Origin: Cyrtodaria siliqua
Lineage: Eukaryota; Mollusca; Bivalvia; Adapedonta; Hiatellidae
DNA: 64,000 nucleotides
Direction of reading: 5' to 3'
Assembly (NCBI GenBank): GCA_037043455.1
Contig: JAWPHD010011504.1
Location: 19,315 to 83,314, forward strand
The notes beneath the pieces are model-generated. The model did no database searches. It had not been told where the DNA came from and saw nothing but the letters and a program-made list of their open reading frames with translations. Both the position numbers and the translations under genes were made by a program. Each line of letters begins with the position of its first letter. Positions within the stretch are counted from its first letter, which is position 1. Of the stretch, positions 36,188 through 47,769 are shown one piece after another.

Positions 36188-36505
36188 GGGCTGGCGGCGT
36201 AGCGCGGTCGGTAGCGCGGCGGATTTGTAACCGGAGGCCCCGGGTTCAATCCTCCGTGGTGCCACTGAGTTTCGTCGGTGTGTTCTTGGGCAAGACTTTC
36301 CCTTAGCCTCGTCCGTCGGATGGAGATGTAAACCGGGCGGTCCCGTGTATCGGTCTATCCTCCGAGCACGTTAAAGAACCATAGGAATCTATTCGATAAT
36401 AAGAGTAGGGCACGGTTCCTTGATTCCTATGTATCCTTCCCCTCTCTCTGGGGCGGCTCTAAATAACCTATACTGTTTTGATGAGCCGTTAAACAACATT
36501 CAATT
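36188..36505 (+). mobile_element. tRNA-derived SINE, apparently full length
   Basis: GGCTGGCGGCGTAGCGCGGT and TCGGTAGCGCGGCGG hold the A-box; CCCGGGTTCAATCCTCC holds the B-box. The body has TTCTTGGGCAAGACTTTCCC, GAGCACGTTAAAGAACC and CCTATGTATCCTTCCCCTCT. The tail is GATGAGCCGTTAAACAACAT. CACCTAG-like sequence lies on both sides (36180, 36511). It interrupts family G. Confidence 0.9.
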
Positions 36506-37023
36506 CCTCTCACCTAGGGCAATGTAATTATGAAGTTTCATGGTGTTATGAAATTATTGTGTAGAATGCATATTTCCATATAAGGTCACCATGACCTTGG
36601 CCTTTGATCTACTGGCCCCAAAAACAACAGAGTTCCTCCTCTCACCTAGGGCAATGTATCTATGAAGTTTCATGAGTGTAGGTGTTATGGTTGGGAAGTT
36701 ATCGTACGGAATACAATTTTCTATATAAGGTCACAGTGACCTTGATCTTTGACCTACTGACCCCAAAACCAATAGGGATCCTCCATTCACCTAGTGCAAT
36801 GTACCTATGAAGTTTCATGAGCGTAGGTTTATAGTTTCGAAGTTATCATCCGGAATGCGTTTGTCTATATTAAGTTCATGGTGACCTTGATTTTTGACCT
36901 ACTGACCCAAAAAACAACAGGGATTCTCCTCTCACCTAGGGCAATGTACCCATGAAGTTTCATGAGTGTTTCGGAGTTATCGTGTTTACGTTATCAAAAT
37001 CCAACATTAGTACCAAAAAAAAA

Positions 37024-37135
37024 AGACCGATTCGTGGTGTTGAACCCACACTAAAATTACACTCGCAGAACATCGGAATAGTCCACGTCGCTACCACGCT
37101 ACCTACTCAGCTAAGCGGCTCAGACGTACTAAGAC
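37024..37135 (-). repeat. tRNA-like sequence (SINE head remnant)
   Basis: On the minus strand CCGCTTAGCTGAGTAGGTAG resembles an A-box region and GTGTGGGTTCAACACCACGA a B-box. The arms do not fold into a tRNA, so it is a decayed SINE head rather than a functional gene. Confidence 0.6.
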
Positions 37136-38250
37136 ATACTATTTAGACAATTGATGTAATGTTGCAGTAATCTCGATAGAATATATATTTTTCAGATACT
37201 GTTCCGCATGTTGACTTGCTTCGTATTCTTGATGTAAAACATGCCATTTAGTGCATGTCTTTGAATTTATCGTGCAAACCACAGCAATAACACATGAAGA
37301 CTTTAACTTTTTTTTGGAAAGATCTGTGTTTTATGTAGATTTTCGTTTGTTCAGTTCACTCGAACATCATCTAAAGTGCATATGAAACGAGCAATTTCAT
37401 TGGTTGAATTTAGTTGATCGTCTCATGAATATTGATGAAAGGTCGATCGGACCTCCAAGGCAGTGTTGTCAGATCCAATAGCGGAGAGCATCAAAGTGTA
37501 ATTAGGATATGATTTTATTGAGATTGCTTAAAAGTTAAATCTGCAATTTTGTTATAGTACGCTTCGAAGCAGATGTGATCACTGTACTAAAAGTTAGGAT
37601 CTACATCAATAGTTGTAGTACGAAAGATAGTGCTTATATGTACGATCTGATTCTAATGCACTACCCTGTGCTCACTGCATACCAATTCCCCAGGAGTAGT
37701 CTTTAAATTTACCATTTGTCGAATTAACCTCTCCTGCATACAAACACGACCTGTTTTTGATTTCCCCCTTGAGCGCTACATTTATATGACAACAGTGCTT
37801 GATTTTCACGTGTCTCTCTCACATTAGTACAATTAAACTAATATTACACCCTCATCCTAGCCATAAAAGAGTGATTTGTAAACACAAAAAAAAAGAGCAG
37901 CAGAGTTTGTATTATTCCAAATATCTTTCTTACATTATGCATCCAGCTTGTCAAGTTATCAAGTTACTTTAGCGGCATTGGAAGCTCGGTTAGCGCTGTA
38001 GAGCTACATACATGTACCCTTGCATCAAGGTTGGTGGAGGCATGTCTAATGACAACTTTATGCTACATTTAATCTTTCTTTGAGGTTGTTGTCCAAACAT
38101 GCGTTTACGGGATGTAAAACCCCGTTCATTTCATTCATCAAGTCACTCACCCATACTCTTCCTCTACAATCCTCATGAGTGTATGTAGCCGTAACAATTG
38201 TTGTGAACCCAAGTTCTCGATCCTGTCTTGCTCTGATATAGCTTGCGTAG
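37136..38250. other. No supported gene
   Basis: Mostly unique AT-rich sequence. No exon with both splice sites, RNA gene or clear repeat was found. Confidence 0.5.
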
Positions 38251-38251
38251 A

Positions 38252-38978
38252 AGATCAAACATACGGTACTCTTCTTCACTGTTCTGTAAGATCAAACACA
38301 CGGTACTCTTCTTCACTGTTCTATAAGATCAAACATACGGTACTCTTCTTCACTGTTCTGTAAGATCAAATATACGGTACTCTTCTTCACTGTTCTTTAA
38401 GATCAAACACACGGTACTCTTCTTCACTGTTCTGTAAGATCAAACATACGGTACTCTTCTTCACTGTTCTGTTAGATCAAACATACGGTACTCTTCTTCA
38501 CTGTTCTGTAATATCAAACATACGGTACTCTTCTTCACTGTTGTGTAAGATCAAACATACGGTATTCTTCTTCACTGTTCTGTAAGATCAAACATACGGT
38601 ACTCTTCTTCACTGTTCTGTAAGATCAAACATACGGTACTCTTCTTCACTGTTCCTTCACTGTTCTGTAAGATCAAACATACGGTACCCTTCTTCACTGT
38701 TCTGTAAGATCAAACATATGGTACTCTTCTTCACTGTTCTGTAAGATCAAACATACGATACTCTTCTTCACTGTTCTGTAAGATCAAACATACGGTACTC
38801 TTCTTCACTGTTCTGTAAGATCAAACATATGATACTCTTCTTCACTGTTCTGTAAAATCAAACATACGGTACTCTTCTTCACTGTTCTGTAAGATCAAAC
38901 ATACGGTACTCTTCTTCACTGTTCTGTAAGATCAAACATACGGTGCTCTTCTTCACTGTTCTGTAAGATCAAATATAC
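38252..38978 (+). repeat. 37-bp minisatellite, about 19 copies
   Basis: The unit is GTTCTGTAAGATCAAACATA, then CGGTACTCTTCTTCACT. Copies are highly similar, with one partial unit near 38650 (GTTCCTTCACTGTTC). There are no spacers, so it is not CRISPR-like. Confidence 0.95.
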
Positions 38979-39077
38979 GCACCCACATCAACATATATAT
39001 ACCCAATTCTTTATTAATTTTATCTTTCTCTATGAATGTTTGGTATTTAAATCAGGTATAATTATATAGAGATTATC

Positions 39078-39541
39078 TAACTGCTGGGAATGATTATAGG
39101 GAAATCCTTCACGAGATGGTAGACGTGTGGTTGTTTTCACAAACGCGTATGTCAGAGGCGTAGCTGCAGGTCCGCTTAATTTCTGAGCACTGTAGGGGGG
39201 TATGGGCATCCTCCGCCAAAAATAATTTGATAAATAGAGTGTTTCTGGCGCATTCTGGTGCATTTTCGAGATGCATTTAAAATGCTAAAACATCTTTTTG
39301 CTGAATTTTAATTAGACACACATACAACTATCAATTTCTTTTTGCTTAATTGGAAGTACACCCTTACCCCAGATTTATTGCAGATTTGGCATTTTCAAAA
39401 TTTTCGTTTCCTAGAATAATCTGCAGGCCCAGGCCTGCAGTGCCTTAGTGCAGCTACACCACTGTATGTGAGTGAGTGAAAAAACAACACACGCATACCA
39501 TCGAGTGAAGGATTTCCCTATAATCGAACACAGCAGTTAAA
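39078..39541. mobile_element. MITE with ~100-bp terminal inverted repeats
   Basis: Left arm TAACTGCTGGGAATGATTAT, AGGGAAATCCTTCACGAGAT, GGTAGACGTGTGGTTGTTTT and GTAGCTGCAG is matched on the other strand at 39435-39541 with few mismatches. No transposase is present. The centre holds AGGCCTGCAG palindromic bits. Confidence 0.85.
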
Positions 39542-39879
39542 TTAAACTATTTATTACGTTTTAAATACTTTATGCATGATTTTAACCGAAATTATTCGCT
39601 TTATTGAACGTTATGGCCGGATGCATCGATATCAGTAACACTTTGACGTTATAACTCAACGTCGCAGTTAGTTATTTATGTGTTCGGATTTGGTTATTAA
39701 TATTTAGTGATTATGAATATTCTTTCACTGAGAAATCCCAATCCTTCACCGATAAAAATGTAATAAATGTTTTTATTGAATTATAGTTGAAGCCAGTTTA
39801 GTATTATTCAGACTTATTTTTGTCTGTACACTGGATCATGTCCAGCTTTATTGGAGTGGTTGTAGTCACAACAATGGAA

Positions 39880-40612
39880 TGAATTATGATGGATGACAAT
39901 CCATGCCATGGGTTACCATTTTCAACACAAATTCCAAATCAATATCACTTAACTTTTTTGAGAAGTAGTCGCCACAAAGTGGTATTTTTTAAATCTAATC
40001 TTTAGCTGCCGTGACCATCTTTAATTTCCTGCCGACCTGATTTATACTTAGGACTAACTTCGAGAGAAACATTCTTGTAAAGTTTCATTAAAATTCATCA
40101 AATCGTTTCAAAGTTGTTGTTGCCACAAGTTATTCTACCCCTATTGTCAACCCTTTTGTGTTTGTGATGTCGTTTGCATTTATTATTACTTTTGCCTTCT
40201 TGTTTGTATGTTTGCGTGTTTGTTTCTTTGTTTTGTGGTTGACTGTCCTCCTTGAATGCAACTTTCCCTGTCCGATCTTTTTATATGTCATTGGTAAGGA
40301 CCAATTACACGTCGCGCCAGTCATTTTGGTAAAGGTTCCAAATCAATATCACTTATAGTTTTTGAGAAGTAGTTGCCACAAAATCGCATTTTTAAAATCT
40401 GTTTTTAGCCGTGGCGTTCATCTTGAATTTCTGGCCAACCTGAATATTTGCTAGGATCAACTAGACACCAAGAGCAACATTCCTGTGAAGTTTCATACAA
40501 ATCCGTCTTGTAGTTTCAGAGGAGTAGTCACCACAACAAAGTTTACTGACATACGGACGACAGACCACGGCATAAGCTCTGCTGATCTTTGATCAGTAGA
40601 GCTAAAAATGTT
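39880..40612 (+). mobile_element. Family F fragment with tail, split by a retroelement 3' end
   Basis: Family F landmarks (GTTTCATTAAAATTCATC; AGAGCAACATTCCTGTGAAG) flank a short insertion at 40133-40290. The tail CTCTGCTGATC, then GATCAGTAGAGCTAAAAA is intact at 40576-40610. Confidence 0.8.
40133..40290 (+). mobile_element. 3' terminal fragment of the Penelope-like element
   Basis: CCCTATTGTCAACCCTTTTG, then TGTTTGTGATGTC and GGTTGACTGTCC match 14570-14700. Only the last ~160 bp is present, as expected from 5'-truncated retrotransposition. Confidence 0.8.
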
Positions 40613-41297
40613 TAGGACCAACTTCATGCTATGCCAGCCATTTTGGTAAAGGTACCAAATCAATAACACATGGTAACCACAAAGTTTTATTTGTAAAATC
40701 TATTTTTAGCTGTGAAGTTTAGGCCGATCTGAAGGTTACTTAGAACCAGACATCAAAAGTAACATTCCAGTAAAGTTTCATGAAAATCCATCAAGTAATT
40801 TCAGAGGAGTAGTTGCCTCAAGTTTTTCCTATATAAATATATGTGAACAAAGATGGCCGCTGGCAGCCATGTTTGACACAGAATCGAAATGAATTTTGGT
40901 AAGGACCAACTACATGTCATGCTTTCATTTTTGTAAAGGTTCCAAATCCGACCTGTTTTTTTCTAAGATCAACTAGACATCAAGAGAAACATTCCTGTGA
41001 AGTTTCATGAAAATCCGTCATCTTGTTTCAGAGGAGTAGTCGCCTGTCAAGCCGATCAGTTTAGAAAAAGATCACTTATAGTTTTCAAGAAGAAGTCACT
41101 ACAATTTTATATTTTTTAAATCTATTTTTAGCTTTGGCAGCCATCATGGATTTTACATCAACGTGAATTTTTGCTAGGAACAACTAGACATTGTTGGCAA
41201 CATTCCTGTAAAGTTTAATGAAAATCCATTCAGTAGTTTCAGAGGAGTAGTCGCTACAACAAAAGTTCTGCTGATCTGTGATCAGTAGAGCTAAAAA
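40613..41297 (+). mobile_element. Family F fragment with tail
   Basis: Two to three degenerate monomers with GATGGCCGCTGGCAGCCATG and GTTTCAGAGGAGTAGTCGC, ending CTGATCAGTAGAGCTAAAAA-like at 41275-41295. No head. Confidence 0.8.
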
Positions 41298-41724
41298 CTT
41301 ATTTACCATACCAGTAATATTATGGGTGTAGACGACTGTAATCATTTTTTTAATCATAGTTGTTTTATGTCATTCAATTCAAAAGACAGTTAATGGGAAA
41401 TGATTCCTATACATGGTGATGTGGAGGGTTCGGGAGACAAAGGAATGGGGGTCAGGAGAGAAATAGGCAGGAGATTTTTTAAAATAACAAGTTTGTAAAA
41501 AAAGAGAAATGATGAAGAATTACCATAGTTTGAGAGTCGTTTGGGAGAAATAATCTGTCTTTATCATATCAAAATCCTTAATTGAAGATTAAATTACTTT
41601 AAAATGAAGAATTATGGCCTATTATCGACAATTATCTTGTGTGTTGTTATTTTGTCTTATTACCATGCTTTGAACTATATTCATATTGATTCATGGTGTC
41701 CATGGTGATCAGAAATGAGAAAAT

Positions 41725-41940
41725 CTCATGTTTTCTAATGAAACAGGAGGGATGTGAAGAAAGAGGGAGGGAGAAGAGAGATAAGGGGAGAGGGATAGGG
41801 GAGTGAGAAGGGAGAAAAGGGGGAGGAAGAAGACCACCCCCCATTTTTAAAGGAACTGGATCCCCCCCACCGCTCTTTTAAAGGAACTGTATGCCCCCCC
41901 CCCCCAACCACCGCTCTTTTAAAGGAACTGGATGCGACCT
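41725..41940. repeat. Purine-rich tract and C-run triplicate
   Basis: A G/A-rich stretch (41745-41835) is followed by three copies of TTTTAAAGGAACTGGAT, two with C-runs of 7-14. It is simple sequence able to form non-B DNA. The proline-rich minus-strand frame over it is not a gene. Confidence 0.85.
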
Positions 41941-42239
41941 GGAAGAATTATTGATATTAATCCAAATACAACCACATAATGTAATTCTACTGAATATTCA
42001 TTGTACATAGATGTCCCATGATCTGTCAGATGTAAATATTGTTAATGAAATAATTTGATCTGGGAAACTCTAAGACTCTGCTAGTTTTTGTTGTATAAAT
42101 AATTTATATTATACTCCGGATGCATTATGCTCTAATAGCCTAATTTATTCTAGTCTTGTGATCCAAGTATATACATACATGTATATTATTAATTTGTACC
42201 TTAACATCTCGCTGTTAACAATGTAAAACCTATTAAATT

Positions 42240-42420
42240 CGTGATTTAGCAATAAAAAACAAAAAAGTTGTTAAAGAGCAAGCATTTTCATAAACAATAA
42301 CTAAACTGAAGGTCACATGCAGATCAATTTAACGCATGTGCACATTTTACATGAAACTGAAGCACATTTTGACACCAATCACTTTTCCAAATTACCTCTA
42401 GTCTCTTTTTTTTTCATTTT
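42240..42420. repeat. Dispersed repeat, copy 1 (copy 2 at 52140-52345)
   Basis: Shares with 52140-52345 the ordered words TTTAGCAATAAAAA, CATTTTCATAAA, ACTAAACTGAA, CATGAAACTGAA and GACACCAATCACTTTTCCA. Confidence 0.65.
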
Positions 42421-42576
42421 GTTTGTTAATTTGTTTGTTTTGTTCATTATGAGTTTCAGACTCTGAATGGTTGCCGTCCCATTTTTAATATCCTTGTCCA
42501 ATGATGAACTTGGGGTGGAGAAAGAACAGTCTCTAGGCTAATACACCGTACCACGGTTTTAACTCGACAGACTTAC

Positions 42577-42729
42577 TCTTCAATCTCCTGCTCTCTGGGT
42601 ATCTCAGCGTCTTGCTACTGAAGCGTAATCTGCAGAATGCAGTTCTACTTCTCGAGAGATTCCACTTTGACGACCGTCGTCTCGTGTCCTTATCCATCAT
42701 GTCAATTTCACGACGCATGTTCCGAGTGT
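42577..42729 (-). CDS. Possible 50-codon exon, unrecognised
   Basis: A minus-strand 153-nt segment runs from an ATTGATTGCTAG acceptor to an AAGA|GTAAGT donor. It encodes TRNMRREIDMMDKDTRRRSS, then KWNLSRSRTAFCRLRFSSKT, then LRYPESRRLK, a basic, Ser/Arg-rich peptide. GC and CpG are far above the flanks. The plus strand is also open over the same bases and gives a leucine-rich peptide (LLFNLLLSGYLSVLLLKRNL), so the strand is uncertain. No family recognised. Confidence 0.4.
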
Positions 42730-43189
42730 CTAGCAATCAATGATCCTGACGTGGCTTCAGTCGGGCGGTTTCCTATTGAGTAAATAATGCAATCAATTTG
42801 CTAAAACAAACAATACAATCAGCTTTCTCGTGGATGTCTGTAAGTATTGCTCAAGAAGCAGCTGCAAGAATTCTAATCAGGTTAATACAAATTAAGTTTG
42901 GTGTTATTAAAGTGTAAAATGAAACAGATTATTCAGAAGCCTTAAAACTTAGCCCAAAAGCAAAATAGATGTGTTTCTGGTGGCCCCGGCTGACCCTATT
43001 TTAAGGGGCTTTTAAGGGGCTAAAACTTCTAAAAATGATTTATTTTTTTTTCAATTTGTTCTGAACAATGATTTATCACATAGCTAACATCATGGAAGTG
43101 AAACATAACACCATTCTATAGTTTCTGTAATCCACTGGGCACTGGTGGTATAACTAAGCAAATTATTACCAAATTACACAGCAAAAGTC

Positions 43190-43800
43190 ACTACTGGAAA
43201 CGATTCCCATTAAATGGTCATTACTTACCCATGACCACAATGCCATTAAAATTCCCATTAATAATGTAGTTTTTAATGGAAGTTGTTACTATATATTTCA
43301 TATAAGTGGCCCCATTATTTATGGCACTTTTAATGGGTGTAATACTAATGGCATCCAACAATTTAATGCCCATTACTTTAATTAATGGTCATAACTGAAT
43401 ATTAAGGACCCCATTATTATGACACTTAATGGTTATAATATTGATGGCATCTTACACATTAATGCACATTTCTTTAAATAATGGCACCAGCCTCATATAA
43501 ATGAACAGAGGGAAAATAATGGCCATTAGTTGCACCCATTAAAAACTACAAAATTAATGGGAAAATGCCATAACTCATGGTGCCATTAACATTTTGGGAT
43601 ATTTTTTAATGGGTCAGTACAAAATAATGACCCTGAAGTATTTAAAATAATGGCCATTACTAGACTGATAATAATGGTCAATACTGAGCAACACCTCTTG
43701 TGAATAGTGGCCATTACTTTCAAATAAAAGTGATCATTAATTTAAATACTGTTCAATTTGATAAAAGGGCCATTATTATTTACATGTACACATGATAGGC
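43190..43800. promoter_or_regulatory. Dense TAATGG/CCATTA cluster
   Basis: About 23 occurrences of TAATGG or its complement lie in some 590 bp, in both orientations and irregularly spaced, often as AATAATGGCCATTA. A tandem repeat of fixed period is not evident. The core TAAT is a homeodomain binding core and CCAT a YY1 core, so a regulatory role is conceivable; a degenerate palindromic repeat is the alternative. A family F-type tail (CAGTAGAGCTAAAAA) follows at 43852-43866. Confidence 0.5.
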
Positions 43801-44207
43801 GGGTGTTGCCTAGCTACCGTTCATAAAGATAGTTCTTTGTATTTATTTGCCAGTAGAGCTAAAAATAGAGGTCCATGTACAGTACCGTACAGCATGTACG
43901 TACATTTTCTGTACTTTAAGCTTTACTTTGGTCATTTTTCAGATAACTGACAAAGTGATCACAATACTTGGATGTCATGTGAGCTTTAAAAAACATGTTT
44001 AGAGTACATAAATAGCATTTAAACGTTTATAGAATGAAAATATCTTTATTAATAAATATAGAAATATGAAGAAATACAAAACACTTAAACTGTTATTCAG
44101 AGAGCTAAAATACAAAATTTAAAGAAACTGATCATGAATGCCCCGGATGAATCAGGACAGACGACCAAACAACTTCTGTAATGGTTTATAGACAGATTTA
44201 TGCCTAC

Positions 44208-44800
44208 AACAAGAGGACCCATACTGCACTATTGGCTGGAATAATGTGTACATAATCTAGTTGGTTCAAATAAATGTCAAAGTGGTTATTAAGATAAACA
44301 TTCCCAGTAAGTTTTGTAAAGATCAGATCAAAAATTAAGGAGCTAGTGTTCGCAGAGCAAAAATAAAGCATGTTTTTAATAATCAAGTTTATTATATACC
44401 ATCTGTGCTCAAGTGTGGTGAGGATCAGATGCAACATTGAGGTTCTCAAGCATTAACAAGGCAAACTGAAGCATTTTCTTTCTTTAAATCAGTTGCAAGG
44501 ACTATATGCATTAATATAAAGATTCTGACCAGTAAAGCTGAGATGACAAAGGTGCTGAAGTGTTAAGGCAAACACATAATATTTTTCATGAAACAAGGTC
44601 CATAACTTTATAGTGTTTCTTAACCGATATGTAGTGGTTTTCAAACGTGTTCGAGCTTTCATCGATACAAAGGCCCTGACCAAGTTTGATTAAGATTAGA
44701 TGCAATATGAATGTACTTGAGTGCTAACAAAAACAAATAACAGACGGATGCACAGATAATGGCCAACATACACATGACATAAGCCGGTCGAGTAAAACAG
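44208..44800 (+). mobile_element. Array-class element with AACAAGAG head
   Basis: Head AACAAGAGGACCCATACTGC. The body has TAAACATTCCCAGTAAGTTT and a second CGATACAAAGGCCCTGACCA block, about two diverged monomers. Near the end CAGACGGATGCACAGATAAT, then GCCGGTCGAGTAAAACA. Confidence 0.6.
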
Positions 44801-45240
44801 TATTACCTACTAGTTTATTATAAAGAAAGGATAAAAAATAATAATTGCTTTTATTACCAGTTACTAGCTATAATATCATAAGGTCTTACTTTCTGAAATA
44901 CAGCTGAATTAATTATTGACCATACGATTATGACAGAGGACAACCGATTTCAAACTGTGAATAGCAAATAGGCAAATTATTTTAATCGACGGACCGGAAA
45001 ATGAACTTCCGGGATTCTGACATTTTCTATTTTTTTTTATTACTTCTAGTCTTCACATGCGGTTACAGATCTTGATAATGGTACTACGTTTCCAATGATG
45101 AAATACCCCTAGCAGATTAGTTTTGATGATTGAATATGAAATTCACCACATACACTGGATTTGAAACATGTCGTAAATCCAATTTATCTGCCGAAAAATA
45201 ATTTACCCATGAATACTTGCGCGTAAAGTTAAGGTATTAT

Positions 45241-45253
45241 GGCGCATGCGCAT
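45241..45253. promoter_or_regulatory. NRF1-type palindrome
   Basis: GGCGCATGCGCAT matches the consensus TGCGCATGCGC of the transcription factor NRF1, which marks animal CpG promoters. CpG density is locally raised (CGCGTAAAG, TGCGCTAAGTTACGCACCG). No adjacent exon was identified. Confidence 0.4.
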
Positions 45254-45309
45254 TGCGCTAAGTTACGCACCGTCTTACGAATTTATCACATGTAAGAAAA
45301 CCTAGTATA

Positions 45310-46080
45310 CATGTCGTTGTTAATTTATTTGTTTTGGGAAAAGTATTTACGATAGCCGGCCATTTCAAAGACGAGTTGAAAGATAATTCTTTATTCTATA
45401 CAGTGATGTTGGTTTTAGCTTTACTAAAAACGAAATAAATAACAAAAATTACGTTCGTTTGACCGTATGTGAAACTGCGACAGTGACGTGACACGGCAAA
45501 TTAAAAAAAATATATTTATTTACATATCGTTGCTGATTTGTTTATTTTGGGAAAAGTATTTAAGCTAGCTGGCTACTAATTCAAATACGAGCTGAAGGAT
45601 AATTATATATTCTATACAGTGATGTCTGTTTTAGCTTTACTAAAAAATAACTTAATAAGAACAATTACGTTCGTTTGACCGTATGTGAAACTGCGACATA
45701 TTGTTGCTGATTTGTTTATTTTGGGAAAAGTATTTAAGCTAGCTGGCTAATTCAAATACATGTACGAGCTGAAAGATAATTCTTTATTCTATGCAGTGAT
45801 GTCTGTTTAAGCTTTACTAAAACCGAACTAAATAAGAACAATTACGTTCGTTTGACCGTATGTGAAACTGCGACAGTGACGTGACTCGACAAATTAAATA
45901 TATATTTATATATTGTTGCTGTATTTTTCAAACTAGCTGGCTATTTCAAATACAAACTGAGAGATTATTCTTCATTCTATTAAGTGACTTCTGTTTTAAC
46001 TTTAATAAACAAAATAAATAATATGACCGTAGGTGAAACTGCGACAATGATCATATGACTCTGCAAATTGTAAATATACA
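45310..46080 (+). repeat. ~170-215-bp tandem repeat, four copies
   Basis: Units share TTTGTTTATTTTGGGAAAAG, AGCTAGCTGGCTA, ATTCTTTATTCTAT, TTACGTTCGTTTGACCGTAT and GTGAAACTGCGACAGTGACG. The last copy is the most diverged. It is unlike the GACCT array families: no head, tail or microsatellite. Confidence 0.85.
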
Positions 46081-46659
46081 TGCATAATGATACATGTAAG
46101 TACATAAGTTCGCTGGCTCATTAGGTAATTCGACTTGATTTTGGCTTCAGTTGACTTGTTTAATTAAACTAGGATGGATTTAGTGGTCTATTGTTCCATA
46201 TTGCACATCTGGCGCCTTCTAATTAACACCGTTCGATACCGAATATACAGTGCGGTCGACAAGGTGGTCGTGCGCGATATTTCGACATATTGTCCCCTTA
46301 GAAGGGCGGTAACAGATGTTATTCAAAGGGTTGTTTTGTGTTCCAAATATATATCCATGGATATATGAAGCACTATAATGAATATATATAGCACTATTAA
46401 AACAATATATGCCACAAGATTGTTTTAACCTATAAATGGAGAGAAAAAAACGTCTGTTGTTGTTTTTGGTATGTCAGGGGATATAAGTATACTGTCAAGC
46501 ATTTCTGTGCTGCGAGGAAAGTGACTATGCTGTTTGTCCAATGTAAAACCAAATAAATAAACTAAACTAGGGTATAATGCACAGGCTTGCATTACATTAG
46601 TCGACAGAATGGATAGACAGAAGAAGATATAGTGTTGTATTAAATGAGGATGTAAGCCC

Positions 46660-46690
46660 CCCCCTCCCCCCCATCCCCCCACCCCCCGAG
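46660..46690 (+). repeat. Poly-C tract
   Basis: Runs of 6-8 C separated by single T or A, followed by CCCCCCGAG. A simple-sequence tract. Confidence 0.9.
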
Positions 46691-46969
46691 TACTGAATAC
46701 TCCTTATTTTAGAGACCGAGTACTAAATACTATTTACCTCCGGACAAAAATTCTATATGAATGAAGGCCCGATTATCAAAATTAGACCTTTATATTTACA
46801 TTTTATGATTTTTTGTACATATTATGATAAGAGATGCAACACTGTAAATATTCGCGAAAACACATGACAATGTAGAGCACCGCGATTGAAACAATAAATT
46901 ATGCACAGATAGATGCAAAGTTATATCAAATACATATTAAATAACCGTTCACTGAAAGAATCTCACATC

Positions 46970-47240
46970 TCCATACAGAAGTCCGTTGGCATCGGGATCT
47001 AAAGACTGAGTCATGTGCATGACGCAGCAAGTCGTCCCGGTGTAGCATGAGATATAGTCTCGGCCAGCTAGACCGTATCATGCATATGTCTTACTTGCAT
47101 AGCGTAACGAAGACATCAGAAGCGGGCCGAGTGACCGAGGCTACGAGATACGTCAGCTCCATTATTATCGTCAGTGCGCATGCGTCGTGGTTTGTTTGGT
47201 TCCGGTATGAGAACTGTCAGCCGAGCCACGGCTGAAAACG
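46970..47240. promoter_or_regulatory. CpG-enriched promoter-like patch
   Basis: CpG-rich against AT-rich flanks, with an NRF1-like TGCGCATGCGT (about 47178), GTGACGCAG-like and ACGTCAG words and an inverted GCCGAGCCACGGCTG. It lies 130 bp upstream of the plus-strand frame at 47372-47692. No TATA box or initiator can be assigned. Confidence 0.4.
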
Positions 47241-47371
47241 AATATTTAATTAAATTAATTATATTTGTACATACTGTGTGTCAACATAATATCTTTGAAT
47301 GTTCTTAAATAAATTAAAATCAAGTGAAGTCAAAAAATCTGATAAATGCCACCGGATGATCTTTTAAAAAT

Positions 47372-47692
47372 ATGTGTTTTTGTGTGTTATTCATGCTAAT
47401 ACTAATAAGTAATATGTTACCAGGGGCAAATACAGCTTCTTATGTTTTTGTGAAAGGCACGCAAGGTGAACCCCAGCTGAATCCACTCCTAAGCCACTGG
47501 AAGCTATCAGTAGGCCAGATAGCTAGAATTTATAATAATGTCATAAATCTGCACTCGACAGACTGCACAGTCTTACTACAGAGACTACATGCTGCCTCAG
47601 GTGGTTATCTTGACCTCCATCAACAGATGCTAATTGTTATAAATACACATGGTCCTTTTTACAATATAAATAAGCTTGAACTTTTTAAATGA
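47372..47692 (+). CDS. 106-codon frame or exon, unrecognised
   Basis: Starts MCFCVLFMLILISNMLPGAN, which reads like a signal peptide, then ASYVFVKGTQGEPQLNPLLS, HWKLSVGQIARIYNNVINLH and STDCTVLLQRLHAASGGYLD, ending KLELFK. Alternatively the true exon starts at 47422 after a TATGTTACCAG acceptor preceded by a branch-like TACTAAT; that would make the hydrophobic start intronic. I recognise no domain. Composition is coding-like until about 47630, after which it turns AT-rich. Confidence 0.35.
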   Translation: MCFCVLFMLILISNMLPGANTASYVFVKGTQGEPQLNPLLSHWKLSVGQIARIYNNVINLHSTDCTVLLQRLHAASGGYLDLHQQMLIVINTHGPFYNINKLELFK

Positions 47693-47769
47693 ATGTTTAA
47701 TACACATTAACTAAATGTGAAAGGGGTGTAAGAATCCTCAAATAAAAATGATACATTCACAATAGCCTA

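Larger units (their letters stand above)
33820..36990 (+). mobile_element. ~145-150-bp tandem array, family G (large copy)
   Basis: The head AACAAGAGCGCCGCCTAACA is followed by hairpin GGGC-attatac-GCCC (33840-33854). Roughly 17 monomers from 34320 follow, like those at 14930-15665, with CCTCCTCTCACCTAGGGCAA and GTTTTGAAGTTATC. Two insertions interrupt it (34030-34309 and 36188-36505). The 3' end is lost at about 36990. Confidence 0.9.

Noticed and set aside
36188..36280. Functional tRNA gene
   Set aside because: A- and B-boxes are present but the acceptor and anticodon arms do not pair; it is a SINE head.
37960..38050. tRNA-like segment (GGTTAGCGCTGTAGAGC)
   Set aside because: Only a weak A-box resemblance and no B-box.
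38252..38978. CRISPR-like regular array
   Set aside because: The units are directly contiguous with no unique spacers, and the genome is eukaryotic.
47037..47052. 16-bp identity with 54374-54389 (CCGGTGTAGCATGAGA)
   Set aside because: Flanks do not align; one 16-bp match between strands in a 64-kb window is about what chance gives.
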